Shown here one piece after another: positions 1 through 8,210 of a stretch of DNA of 10,693 bases. Each line of letters opens with the position of its first letter. Within the stretch, counting starts at the first letter, position 1. Both the position numbers and the translations under genes were made by a program. The DNA comes from Corallococcus sp. CAG:1435. GTDB taxonomy: Bacteria > Bacillota > Clostridia > Christensenellales > CAG-314. The stretch covers positions 9,699-20,391 of the forward strand of contig HF998480.1 of assembly GCA_000433775.1 (NCBI GenBank), written 5' to 3'. Under the pieces are notes generated by a model that did not search any database, was not told the DNA's origin, and worked only from the letters and a program-made list of their open reading frames with translations.

Positions 1-2
1 GC

Positions 3-260
3 TCTTCCGTTTCCGGCATTTTGTTTGCTTTTTTGGGTTACAGAAGAAACGATAAAAAAGACACAAAATTGTGCGGAAAGGATGAAGGCACGCTGGTGTC
101 CGACGTTTCTTACATTAAGCAAAGTGTGGACCGTGTAGAGTGCGACGTACGAAAACTGGACGAACGGCAACACTACTTTGCCGAAAGAATTGCAAAAGTT
201 GAGGAAGGATTGTGCAACATTCGAGAACGCATTGAAGAAATAAACAAAAAAGAGAGGTGA
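3..260 (+). CDS. Phage-type membrane-anchored coiled-coil protein, 5' end cut by window
   Basis: The frame is open from the first bases of the window, so the true start lies upstream; the TTG at 21 is only the first possible internal start. The visible 85 residues begin with the end of a hydrophobic segment (about residues 1-13 of the visible part). A short basic stretch (RRNDKK) follows, then a long charged heptad-like region rich in Val, Ile, Glu and Arg that ends in KKER. A short anchor followed by a coiled coil is typical of the small proteins placed next to holins in Firmicutes phages (XhlA-like accessory proteins). That family assignment rests on pattern and position, not on a catalytic motif. 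It stops at TGA 258-260, four bases before the holin ATG, so the two genes are probably cotranscribed and translationally coupled. Confidence 0.6.
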   Translation, partial: SSVSGILFAFLGYRRNDKKDTKLCGKDEGTLVSDVSYIKQSVDRVECDVRKLDERQHYFAERIAKVEEGLCNIRERIEEINKKER

Positions 261-264
261 AAAA

Positions 265-576
265 ATGAACTTTACGTGTGTGCCCATCATCGTTGTGTGC
301 TGCTACCTGGTGGGCGAAATTTACAAGCAGATTTTTAAGAAAAACGCCGACGCTTACAGGTTTATCCCTGTAATTTTGCCTGTTTTGGGCGGCATATTGG
401 GTGTTGTTATTTTTTTTACCAACCCCGAAATGATTTTCAACGCACAAAACGTTTGGATTGCCCTTGGCGTAGGCATATTCAGCGGGGCATCCGCCACCGG
501 CGCAAATCAGATAATAAAACAGGTGTTTGTCCATTCCGAAAGCCAAACGGACGACAAAAATGACACAAATCAGTAA
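265..576 (+). CDS. Phage holin, Hol44/holin superfamily V-like
   Basis: This 103-residue protein should form oligomeric lesions in the cytoplasmic membrane, either to release an endolysin or to let large proteins out. It has hydrophobic segments at about residues 4-19, 33-52 and 64-82, with a basic loop (KQIFKKNADAYR) after the first and a hydrophilic charged C-terminus (SESQTDDKNDTNQ). The third segment runs into FSGASATGANQIIKQVF, matching the signature end of Firmicutes phage holins of the Hol44 type, where a Gly/Ala-S-T-G stretch precedes an amphipathic Q..KQ helix. The start has a GAGAGGTG ribosome site just upstream, overlapping the end of the previous gene. No endolysin is visible in the window; it would have to lie upstream. 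An RHS protein two genes downstream instead of a phage lysis partner is unusual and suggests an export role. Confidence 0.8.
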   Translation: MNFTCVPIIVVCCYLVGEIYKQIFKKNADAYRFIPVILPVLGGILGVVIFFTNPEMIFNAQNVWIALGVGIFSGASATGANQIIKQVFVHSESQTDDKNDTNQ

Positions 577-627
577 TTATTACGCCAACAGAACCGTTAC
601 TCTAAAAAAACAGAAAAGGAGGTTACA

Positions 628-1539
628 ATGCATGAAATTGACACGCAAAACAAAGAACTGATTGTCAGAAAAAAAGTTGCCGCATTCATCGAAAAGGCGT
701 TTCGCTTTTGCGGATACGATTTTGGGCATGATGACTACAAACAAATTGTTTACGCAGAAGCAGGTTGCAAAACGACGCTGGAAAGCACCATCAAAAATGT
801 TTATGACGCCTACTTGTACCTGCTTTCAAATGCGCAAAATCAACTCACCACGGAAATACTGCGAAAGTTTTTTTACCTTTTAGACGGCAAAGAGCCTGAC
901 GAATCCCTTGTGATACGGCTTGCAACAAAATTTTTCAAGATTAAAAACCTTCCTGCGCTGGAAAAAGCCGCAGATTTTCACATGTACGTTTTATCAGAAA
1001 CAAACGGCGAAGATAATTACAGAAATTTTTTGTTGCCACTTATGTTTTTCAACTACACGCTTGTCAACTGCAAAATACCTTCGTTGAGGTTTACATTGCA
1101 AGCCTTAAAACTGTATCAAAAACTTGTTAAGGACATGTCCGAAAAAGGCACACCTGAAATGTACCGTTTCTTTTTGGAACAACTGCAACAGGCACAGTTT
1201 CAAAGTAAAAGTTTTTATAAAAATGCTAAACCGCTTTCTGCAAGTCAAATTTGCCAACGCATAAAAAGTCAAAAGACGCTGTTGCAAACACAGTACGGAG
1301 TGCGAAGCGTTTTACTTTTCGGTTCTTTTGCAAAAAACTTGCAACGTTTGGATTCCGACATCGACCTGATGATTGTGTTTTCGCAGGATATGTCGTTTGA
1401 AATGAAGGCGAAAGTCATCGAAGACTTGTCCCGTTACTACTTTTCCCTTTTCCGTAGATTTATCGACATCACGGAAATAAGCGAATACTTGGGCGACTGG
1501 ACAATAACTCAAATTATTCAATACATAAAAATATTTTAA
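628..1539 (+). CDS. Degenerate Fic-like domain fused to MNT-type nucleotidyltransferase
   Basis: A 303-residue protein with two parts. The C-terminal part (about residues 205-300) is a minimal nucleotidyltransferase: GSFAKN at 232-237, SDIDL at 243-247 supplying the metal-binding pair D244 and D246, and a candidate third acidic residue D280 in RFIDITEI. Such domains transfer a nucleotide, usually AMP, to a protein or small molecule. The N-terminal part (about 45-170) is all-helical and follows the order of a Fic domain: an LTTEILRKFFYLL helix, then AADFHMYVL, then LPLMFFNYTLVNCKIPSL. However, the catalytic HPFxxGNGR loop is replaced by SETNGEDNYR, so Fic activity is probably lost. The Fic reading is by eye and less certain than the transferase. 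The start at 628 is set by AGGAGG at 617-622. It stops 12 bases before the RHS start, suggesting a partner, regulator or modifier of that protein. Confidence 0.72.
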   Translation: MHEIDTQNKELIVRKKVAAFIEKAFRFCGYDFGHDDYKQIVYAEAGCKTTLESTIKNVYDAYLYLLSNAQNQLTTEILRKFFYLLDGKEPDESLVIRLATKFFKIKNLPALEKAADFHMYVLSETNGEDNYRNFLLPLMFFNYTLVNCKIPSLRFTLQALKLYQKLVKDMSEKGTPEMYRFFLEQLQQAQFQSKSFYKNAKPLSASQICQRIKSQKTLLQTQYGVRSVLLFGSFAKNLQRLDSDIDLMIVFSQDMSFEMKAKVIEDLSRYYFSLFRRFIDITEISEYLGDWTITQIIQYIKIF

Positions 1540-1544
1540 AGGAG
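1538..1544 (+). promoter_or_regulatory. Shine-Dalgarno site of the RHS gene
   Basis: AAAGGAG overlaps the TAA stop (1537-1539) of the nucleotidyltransferase gene and lies seven bases before the RHS ATG at 1552. This fixes the start of the giant gene and makes translational coupling of the two genes likely. Confidence 0.75.
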
Positions 1545-1551
1545 AGCGAAA

Positions 1552-4500
1552 ATGAACAGAGGATTGAAATCTTACACAAAACAATTAACGCAAAACATTG
1601 GCTCTTGTCGGGTGAGCGTAAACATAAACCCCACGGACGCAAACATGCACTTTGTTGCACCTCTTGTGGAAACAGTCGGGCTAAACCCGTTTTCCGCAAG
1701 TTTGATATTCAGTTACGCCGACAGAGAAGAATCGGGAATTTTCGGCAAAGGCGTTAAACTGAACTATTACGCAAAAGCCACAAAAAACGCAAGCGACGTT
1801 ACAATCAAAAATGCCGACGGTTCAATAGATACCTATTTGGCGTCTAAAGAATATTACAACGCAGAAACGCAACTGACGGCGCAGCAAGTAACGGAGGATT
1901 ACGGGCTCAATCCGCACATAGAAGTTACCGACAAGTTGAACAACAAACAAATTTACGGCAGTCTTTCCGAGTATCCAGAAAAAATTGTTGCCAAAAACGG
2001 TGAAACGCTGACGTTGGATTTCGTGTCCAGCAATAAAACCATCTCAAATCAACACGACGACAAGATTGTTTTTGAACTTGTTGCAGGGAAGGTGAACAAA
2101 GTGAAGTATTTGCACGAAAACACCGTGTGCAGCACAGTAGTACTTTCCTACTCCAACAACAGAATAAGTTGCATAAGTTACTACAACAAAGAATCCTCCG
2201 AAGACACTTTGATGAATAAGACAACCATTACGTATACTCAAAGCGACATTATTGTTTCCGACTTCAACAGCGGTTACAAAATTACCTACGCACTGCAAAA
2301 CGGAAAAGTCGTTTCCATTCAGGACGCTTACGGAGTAACCAACATCGGGGCACGCACCACTACCATTACCTACCAAACCAACAAAACCACGGTTACCAAC
2401 TGGCAAGGCAAAAAGACCATCAGTCACTTTGACAGCGACGGATTGCCTCTGTACATTTTGGACGATGAGGGAAATTTTGTCAAAACGGAATTTGACGGCG
2501 AAACGAAAATGCTTATGGCTCAATCAAATGCAATTTGGGAAAAAGACAATTCCGCACACGTTTACGCAATGACATTGTCCGACCCCGACAACGATTCCCT
2601 CGACATAACCTCCGCAACGTTGCAAGACGACGATTTGCAAGGTATTGTTTCCGAAACATTCAAAAAAATTTCCTTGAAAAGCGGAAAAACTCACGGTTCT
2701 GTTGTTCAAAAACAGACCTTGCCTTTGGTGGCGGGGGAAAGCGTTACCGCCGTGTTGTGGTGCAAACAACTTGCCGCCTTCACCGATAACGACTATGTAG
2801 AAATATCGTTGTTTGCAAACAGTCAAAGCAGGAGGGCTAAACTGAAAAAGAAAGTTGTAGACAACAACTACGAAGTTGTCGTATTGAGCCTTACTCCTCG
2901 CAAAAATATTGACAGCGTTACTTTGAACGTGACCATCAATGGCAATGCTTCTGCGGAAATAGGCGGCATCAAACTTTTCAAAATAAACGGAGGCGTCTAC
3001 CGTGAGGTAGAAGACGGCAACACCACTGCCGTAAGCAACGGTTACGCTACCTCGAATTTCCAATATTCCTCCAACCTTCCGTCCAAAGTTACGCAGGCCG
3101 ACTCGTCCTCTTACGAGACGGAATACAACGAAGAAAACGCTCCCGTAAAAACAATGACACCCGACGGCGTTGTAACAGAAACCGTGTACGACACGGAGCA
3201 CCCGACCAATATTGCTAAACAAACGGTTACCAGCGCCGACAAACAGCGTGTTTTGGAAACAAGCCGACAGTACACCTCCGACGGCAGGTTTGTAAGTTCC
3301 GTAACTGACGAACTGGGCACTTGTGCGGAAAGTTACGAATACGACGTACAAGGCAACCTTACCAAAGTTACCAACGCTTTGTCCGCCGTTACCGAGTTGA
3401 CCTACACGGAATGTGGTGAACTGAAAAAACTGTTGTTGGAAAAGGGCGAAGACTCTGTTTCTGCAGATTACCAATACGACGCCTGCCACCGTTTGCAAAG
3501 CATTACACTTGCCAACGGCAGCATGTACACCTTTGCCTATGACGCCTGTGGCAGAATCAGCACAATTTGTCTCAACGGTCAGGTTGCTTTTGCCTACACC
3601 TACGACAACCAAACGGGCAACGTCCTGCGTCAGCAATACGGCGAAAACGGCGACGGTTACGCTTTTGAATACAATGCAGACAATCTTGTGAGCAAAATCT
3701 ACTACTTTGAAGCCAACAGTCAACCCGAAGACGCAAATGCGCTGCAACTTTGCTTTACCTACGCTTACGACGAACAAAAACGTCTTTCTTCCGTTTCCGA
3801 CCAGACGGGTGTGCTTAAAACTTACACCTACGATGCGCAAGGAAACGTGGAAAAGGTAAGTTGCCGTATAAGCGAAGACGAATCGCAATGTACTACGGAA
3901 ATGGCAACCGTTTCCTACAGGAAAAACGGATTGGGCAATGCAAATTCCTCAATACAGGAAATTGACGGAAAACTTCTGTGCCAGGCACAGGAAAGTCTGG
4001 CACGTTCCAAAACCACCGACCCACAGTACATTATTTCCTCTTTCGGACAATCCGCCTGCGTGGGAATGTTTACGGAAAACACAAAACTTATTGGCGGAAA
4101 TCTCGAAATTGCTCCGGCAACAAATACTGCACTGTCGGTAATGCGTGACGAAGGCGTCCCGTGCGTCAATCTCAATCCGGGGGTGGGCTTAGGATACATT
4201 GTTCCGTATTCTTACCCCACTTCAGGTGAATGCGGGTGTGTACAATTTTGGTTCAAGACAGAAAACGTCAACTCAAAACAGTACCTGTTGGGAGTTTGCA
4301 AATCGTATGATTCATCGTACATAGCCGTGTATATGTATCAAGGCAAATTGTACCTGACAACAAAAGTCGACGAGGGCTACGAACTTCCCATGTTGACAAG
4401 CGACTACAATGTACTTCCCGACAAATGGAACTTCATGGCTTTGAACTTTATTCAAAGGGACGACGGAGAAGGATATCAAAAGGTTACAGAATTTACATTG

Positions 4501-6984
4501 ACGCTGAACGAGCACACACAAACATATAAGAAAATGGATCCGCAATTCAACATATCGCTTAGTGTCAGTTCTGTAATCCATATCGGTCGAAGTTACACCG
4601 GCGGATCAGGCGAAGCACTGTACGGAAAAATTGCATGTGTTTTTATTGGAAAACACTGGTATGAGCCTCTTAGCAACATTCGTGCCTACTACCGTGCCAC
4701 CAAAGACTTTTTGGAAAGTTGCCGCTATATTAATCAGACTTCAAAAATTTGCGACACTAGCCAAACGGTAGCATTTATGCCAAGCGAAAGCACGACGGAA
4801 AAATTTTCCATATTCCCGCTTCACTGCGATGTGGTGTCATTGGACGGGACAAAATATCCCGATAAATTTACCATGCGAACGGGGGCAGACGCCGACCGCG
4901 ACAAGGTGTTCAACTACAACGCCAAGGCAAAACGTTACGCCTACGTTGCCGACGGTTCGGAACTTGTGTACGACTTCGGGCAGGACAACACGGGTACCGT
5001 TGTTATGCGAGCCTACACGTACGCTGTTTGCGACAAACAATACTTGTTGCAAGGCAAAGACGACGACGGACACACCCTTTCCCTCTACCGCAAATCCGAC
5101 ATGAAACTGTACGCAGAATATAACGGTTTGGAAATATCAACAGGATTGACTCTTTCGTCCAACTGTTGGCACACCGTGGGATTAAGTTTCGACATAATTA
5201 TAATCCCGCCCCTCAACCCGTTTCCCCCAAATAATGGCGGACAAATAACCATTCAACCGCCCAATGAAGCACATCTGACAATTTTTGCGGACGATGCTTG
5301 TTACAGCAAAACGATACTGACGGAAGTATCGGCTTTGCAGAACATGAAATTTTCCATTGGCAGAATGTTTAACGAATCCGTAACAAGTACCTCTTTCGGA
5401 GACATTAAGGAAAGTTATCCTTTGTACGGTCAAATTGAAATGGTTGCAGCCTCATCGGAACTTTGCACTTCGGCAACGCTTTTGCAACTTGAAGACGACC
5501 TCAACTGCATTTCCAAAACCAACGAATATGACGACCTGGGCATGTTGAAAAACACCTACGTATACGACAAAAACGACTCGCGCGTTATGACATTGACACG
5601 CAACTATCAGGCACGTACGAACGACAGCAAGCACATTTCTCAAAGAATAAACATGGACACCTTTGCCTTTGGCGACGAGTCCTATTGGGTACGTCAGTAT
5701 CAGTACGACGCCATGGGCAACGTTACCAAAATTTACGGCGAAACGCCCGACCGCCACGACTACACCTACGACTACCGCAACTTTTTGGTGAACGACAACG
5801 GAACGGCGTACGAGTACGACGGCAACGGCAACATAACGAAAAAGGGTACCACCACCTTTACCTACGACACGGTAATTAAAGACAGACTTGTCAAGGTAGG
5901 CAATACGCCCGTTACCTACAGCACGGCAAATCCCCTGAACCCCGCAACGTACGGTAACTGCAGTTACAATTTCAAAGGCAGAAGGTTGCAGTCCTTCACC
6001 AAGTCGGGAAGTACCTACAACTACATCTACGACGAACAAGGACTTCGCACAAGAAAAATTGCCCCTGACGGAAGCGTAACAAAGTACCTGTACAACGGCA
6101 CAAAGTTGGCTGCGGAAATTGCCCCAAACTACCGTTTGGACTTCCTGTACGACGAAAACGACATGCTGTACGGATTTGTTAAGGACGGTTCGGCAAAGTA
6201 CTTCTATGCACGAGATATGTTACAAAATATTTTAGGCATTATTGACACAAACGGTTCGCCTGTGGTAATATACCAATATACGGCATACGGTACTAGTACG
6301 GTGTTGCAGGACACTGCGGGACTTGCAAGCATAAACCCCTTCCGCTTCAAAGGCTACTACTTCGACAGTGAAAGCGGAATGTACTACTGCCACACCCGCT
6401 ACTACGTCCCCGAATGGTGTCGTTGGCTGACTCATATTCATACTAAATATTCTTTGGATTTGCAAAACGCAAATTTTTTCACATACTGTTTTTCTAATCC
6501 CGTAAATTATATATGTTACGATGGAACCAAACCCAGGAAACCAAATTTTATTCCTCGAAAACCACAAAGAAAAGGCGCTGAAAAACGACAACCTACCGGT
6601 TCTAGAGAAAGAAACGTCGGCCATCCAAACGGAGAAGAACACAGCCGGGTTCCTAAAGGTAACAAAGGTGTACGACACAGTATATTCTGGCTAAACGCCT
6701 CATATTCTCAATGGAATCCGATTGAAAACACCAAAATAACCCTTATGGAAAACTTCTCAATAAATAATTATGAATTTTTTTCAATGTCAAAAAATAATCA
6801 GGAAGACAGCTCATTTACAACTTTAAGTGTGAACGATTACCAACCGTTCAGGGCTAATAACAAGTCATCTACAGACGATAGTATGCTTTGGTTGGCAATA
6901 GGAGCAAGCATTCTGATTATTGCGGCACTTTGCTTAGTTCCATTAACGGGCGGACAAAGCCTGTGGCTAATGATTGCGTTATAA
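1552..6984 (+). CDS. Giant RHS/YD-repeat polymorphic toxin with LamG-like domains and a hydrophobic C-terminal tip
   Basis: A complete 1810-residue RHS protein. It has no signal peptide. Residues 1-330 are a beta-rich N-terminal region. About 340-480 looks like a carbohydrate-binding jelly roll. About 500-770 is a first block of YD repeats (YDVQGNLTKV, YDACGRI, YDAQGNVEKV). About 890-1060 and 1140-1318 are two LamG/concanavalin-like domains, the second interrupted by a proline-rich loop near 1214-1240. About 1323-1590 is a second YD block. The RHS core follows at about 1550-1659 (ARDMLQNILGIID, then GYYFDSESGMYYCHTRYYVPE). RHS repeats form a hollow shell enclosing a C-terminal effector that is often released by self-cleavage. 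Here the core diverges after RWL (1624-1626) and the usual DPxG motif is replaced by CYDGT. The 151-residue tail holds a basic RERNVGHPNGEEHS stretch (1685-1698) and ends in a very hydrophobic segment from 1778. No known toxin domain is recognised. Confidence 0.93.
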   Translation: MNRGLKSYTKQLTQNIGSCRVSVNINPTDANMHFVAPLVETVGLNPFSASLIFSYADREESGIFGKGVKLNYYAKATKNASDVTIKNADGSIDTYLASKEYYNAETQLTAQQVTEDYGLNPHIEVTDKLNNKQIYGSLSEYPEKIVAKNGETLTLDFVSSNKTISNQHDDKIVFELVAGKVNKVKYLHENTVCSTVVLSYSNNRISCISYYNKESSEDTLMNKTTITYTQSDIIVSDFNSGYKITYALQNGKVVSIQDAYGVTNIGARTTTITYQTNKTTVTNWQGKKTISHFDSDGLPLYILDDEGNFVKTEFDGETKMLMAQSNAIWEKDNSAHVYAMTLSDPDNDSLDITSATLQDDDLQGIVSETFKKISLKSGKTHGSVVQKQTLPLVAGESVTAVLWCKQLAAFTDNDYVEISLFANSQSRRAKLKKKVVDNNYEVVVLSLTPRKNIDSVTLNVTINGNASAEIGGIKLFKINGGVYREVEDGNTTAVSNGYATSNFQYSSNLPSKVTQADSSSYETEYNEENAPVKTMTPDGVVTETVYDTEHPTNIAKQTVTSADKQRVLETSRQYTSDGRFVSSVTDELGTCAESYEYDVQGNLTKVTNALSAVTELTYTECGELKKLLLEKGEDSVSADYQYDACHRLQSITLANGSMYTFAYDACGRISTICLNGQVAFAYTYDNQTGNVLRQQYGENGDGYAFEYNADNLVSKIYYFEANSQPEDANALQLCFTYAYDEQKRLSSVSDQTGVLKTYTYDAQGNVEKVSCRISEDESQCTTEMATVSYRKNGLGNANSSIQEIDGKLLCQAQESLARSKTTDPQYIISSFGQSACVGMFTENTKLIGGNLEIAPATNTALSVMRDEGVPCVNLNPGVGLGYIVPYSYPTSGECGCVQFWFKTENVNSKQYLLGVCKSYDSSYIAVYMYQGKLYLTTKVDEGYELPMLTSDYNVLPDKWNFMALNFIQRDDGEGYQKVTEFTLTLNEHTQTYKKMDPQFNISLSVSSVIHIGRSYTGGSGEALYGKIACVFIGKHWYEPLSNIRAYYRATKDFLESCRYINQTSKICDTSQTVAFMPSESTTEKFSIFPLHCDVVSLDGTKYPDKFTMRTGADADRDKVFNYNAKAKRYAYVADGSELVYDFGQDNTGTVVMRAYTYAVCDKQYLLQGKDDDGHTLSLYRKSDMKLYAEYNGLEISTGLTLSSNCWHTVGLSFDIIIIPPLNPFPPNNGGQITIQPPNEAHLTIFADDACYSKTILTEVSALQNMKFSIGRMFNESVTSTSFGDIKESYPLYGQIEMVAASSELCTSATLLQLEDDLNCISKTNEYDDLGMLKNTYVYDKNDSRVMTLTRNYQARTNDSKHISQRINMDTFAFGDESYWVRQYQYDAMGNVTKIYGETPDRHDYTYDYRNFLVNDNGTAYEYDGNGNITKKGTTTFTYDTVIKDRLVKVGNTPVTYSTANPLNPATYGNCSYNFKGRRLQSFTKSGSTYNYIYDEQGLRTRKIAPDGSVTKYLYNGTKLAAEIAPNYRLDFLYDENDMLYGFVKDGSAKYFYARDMLQNILGIIDTNGSPVVIYQYTAYGTSTVLQDTAGLASINPFRFKGYYFDSESGMYYCHTRYYVPEWCRWLTHIHTKYSLDLQNANFFTYCFSNPVNYICYDGTKPRKPNFIPRKPQRKGAEKRQPTGSRERNVGHPNGEEHSRVPKGNKGVRHSIFWLNASYSQWNPIENTKITLMENFSINNYEFFSMSKNNQEDSSFTTLSVNDYQPFRANNKSSTDDSMLWLAIGASILIIAALCLVPLTGGQSLWLMIAL
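6424..6984 (+). other. Variable RHS tip cassette (within the RHS gene)
   Basis: From about 6424 the DNA becomes clearly richer in A and T: Tyr, Asn and Asp codons shift from TAC/AAC/GAC to TAT/AAT/GAT, and the protein departs from the RHS core consensus. This is the usual place where RHS ends are exchanged by recombination. The encoded part has a remnant core (SNPVNY, 1648-1653), a basic linker, a Ser/Asn-rich stretch, and a final segment from Met1778 (LWLAIGASILIIAALCLVP, then GGQSLWLMIAL). I see no nuclease or deaminase motif. A membrane-inserting, bacteriocin-like action is inference. Confidence 0.6.
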
Positions 6985-6989
6985 TTTGT

Positions 6990-6994
6990 GAGGA
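6990..6994 (+). promoter_or_regulatory. Shine-Dalgarno site setting the M16 peptidase start
   Basis: GAGGA lies four bases before the ATG at 6999. It selects this start over in-frame alternatives upstream such as 6888, which would lie inside the RHS gene. Confidence 0.65.
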
Positions 6995-6998
6995 AATT

Positions 6999-8210
6999 AT
7001 GCCTTTTATAAAAATACCAAACCGACACTGTAATTCTATATATTTTGCTATACTTTTTCCGTTGGGTTCAATCGACGACCCAAACGGAAAGGCGGGAATG
7101 GCGCATCTTACGGAACATATGATGTTTCGAAAAGCGGGAACACTAACCCAAAAAGACATATATGATAAAAGCGAAAGTTTGGGAATAAAAATTAACGCAA
7201 AAACGGGAAAAACCTTTATTTACTTCAAATTCGCCTGTCGAAAAGATGTTTTTGACGAAGCAATAACTCTTTTAAGTGATATGCTGAAAGAAACACATTA
7301 CACGGACAAGGATTTACAACGAGAAAAAGCTGTTGTTTCGGCGGAAATTTTACAGACAGAAAGCACCAACATGCAGGTTATATTCGACAGCAGATGGCAG
7401 GAATCGGCTTTTGAAAATCCCATACTGGGTACGGGAAAATCTATTGAGGCTATATCCTTGCAGGATGTAGTCGAGTACAAAGCAAGACTGCTAAACTCGG
7501 ATTTTTCAATAGTTTTGGTGGGAAATTTCAACGTCACAACTGTAAAATGCGTAACCAACCTTTTTCCGCAAAAAAATTTTGCCGCCAACGCAGAAAAATC
7601 TTTGCGCGAAACAAATTTACCTGCACGGCAAAATGTTTTACAATTTGTTCACGACAAAAGCGAAGTTATCGACGTATATTATTCCTACTACGCGGCGGAC
7701 AGTTTTCCCGATGATGTTTTGTGCCTGTTTGTTTTGGACAACGTGCTTTTCAGAGGCGACAAGGCTTTTGTAACCGAACATTTGAGAGAAAATTTGGGCT
7801 GCGTGTACGAAGTAGACAGTTACTTTGCAAAGTTTTCCAACCAACTGAATTGGATTTTCAAATTGACGGTACACAAAAACAATTTGACGAAAACGTTGTT
7901 GAATTTGGAAAAATTACTGCACGATTTTGTTTTGTCCGAGCGGTACTTTCAATACGTCAAAGCCTTTTGCTGCGACAACCTGCCGATGCTGTGCGACGAT
8001 TTGGACTACTTGTGCACTTCTACTCTGTGGAATTATACAAACTTAAACTTGTGGCTTACGCCCGAAGAATTTGCACAGCGAATAAGTCAATTAAACTTGA
8101 AACAATGTGATGAGTTTTTACACCGAATCAACCAAGACAAAAAGGTGTACATTTTCGGGAAAATACCTCGCAAGTTACAACAAGAGATTGCTTCCATTGT
8201 GAAGGGTTAA
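6999..8210 (+). CDS. M16-family zinc metallopeptidase (insulinase/pitrilysin superfamily)
   Basis: A complete 403-residue protein, close to the usual length of two-domain bacterial M16B peptidases. The catalytic half has the inverted zinc motif HLTEH with H36, E39 and H40. The distal ligand E116 lies in REKAVVSAEI, the expected distance downstream. The second half keeps the R/Y pair of the family in LRENLGCVY (R263, Y270). All essential residues are therefore present in one chain. M16 enzymes enclose short peptides in a chamber and cut them. No signal peptide is seen, so it should be cytoplasmic. It starts 14 bases after the RHS stop, the slot usually held by a cognate immunity gene. I infer that it processes or destroys the hydrophobic RHS tip; the M16 proteins AlbE and AlbF of the subtilosin system, linked to maturation and immunity, are a precedent. 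Confidence 0.9.
   Translation: MPFIKIPNRHCNSIYFAILFPLGSIDDPNGKAGMAHLTEHMMFRKAGTLTQKDIYDKSESLGIKINAKTGKTFIYFKFACRKDVFDEAITLLSDMLKETHYTDKDLQREKAVVSAEILQTESTNMQVIFDSRWQESAFENPILGTGKSIEAISLQDVVEYKARLLNSDFSIVLVGNFNVTTVKCVTNLFPQKNFAANAEKSLRETNLPARQNVLQFVHDKSEVIDVYYSYYAADSFPDDVLCLFVLDNVLFRGDKAFVTEHLRENLGCVYEVDSYFAKFSNQLNWIFKLTVHKNNLTKTLLNLEKLLHDFVLSERYFQYVKAFCCDNLPMLCDDLDYLCTSTLWNYTNLNLWLTPEEFAQRISQLNLKQCDEFLHRINQDKKVYIFGKIPRKLQQEIASIVKG

Noticed and set aside
2524..3888. A 454-residue open frame on the minus strand inside the RHS gene
   Set aside because: It is a shadow of the RHS repeats: low-complexity Val/Phe-rich product, no ribosome site, and the + strand frame there clearly encodes YD repeats.
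6888..6998. Upstream in-frame extension of the M16 peptidase
   Set aside because: It overlaps the RHS C-terminus, has no ribosome site and does not match the family N-terminus; ATG 6999 has GAGGA at the right distance and gives the usual family length.
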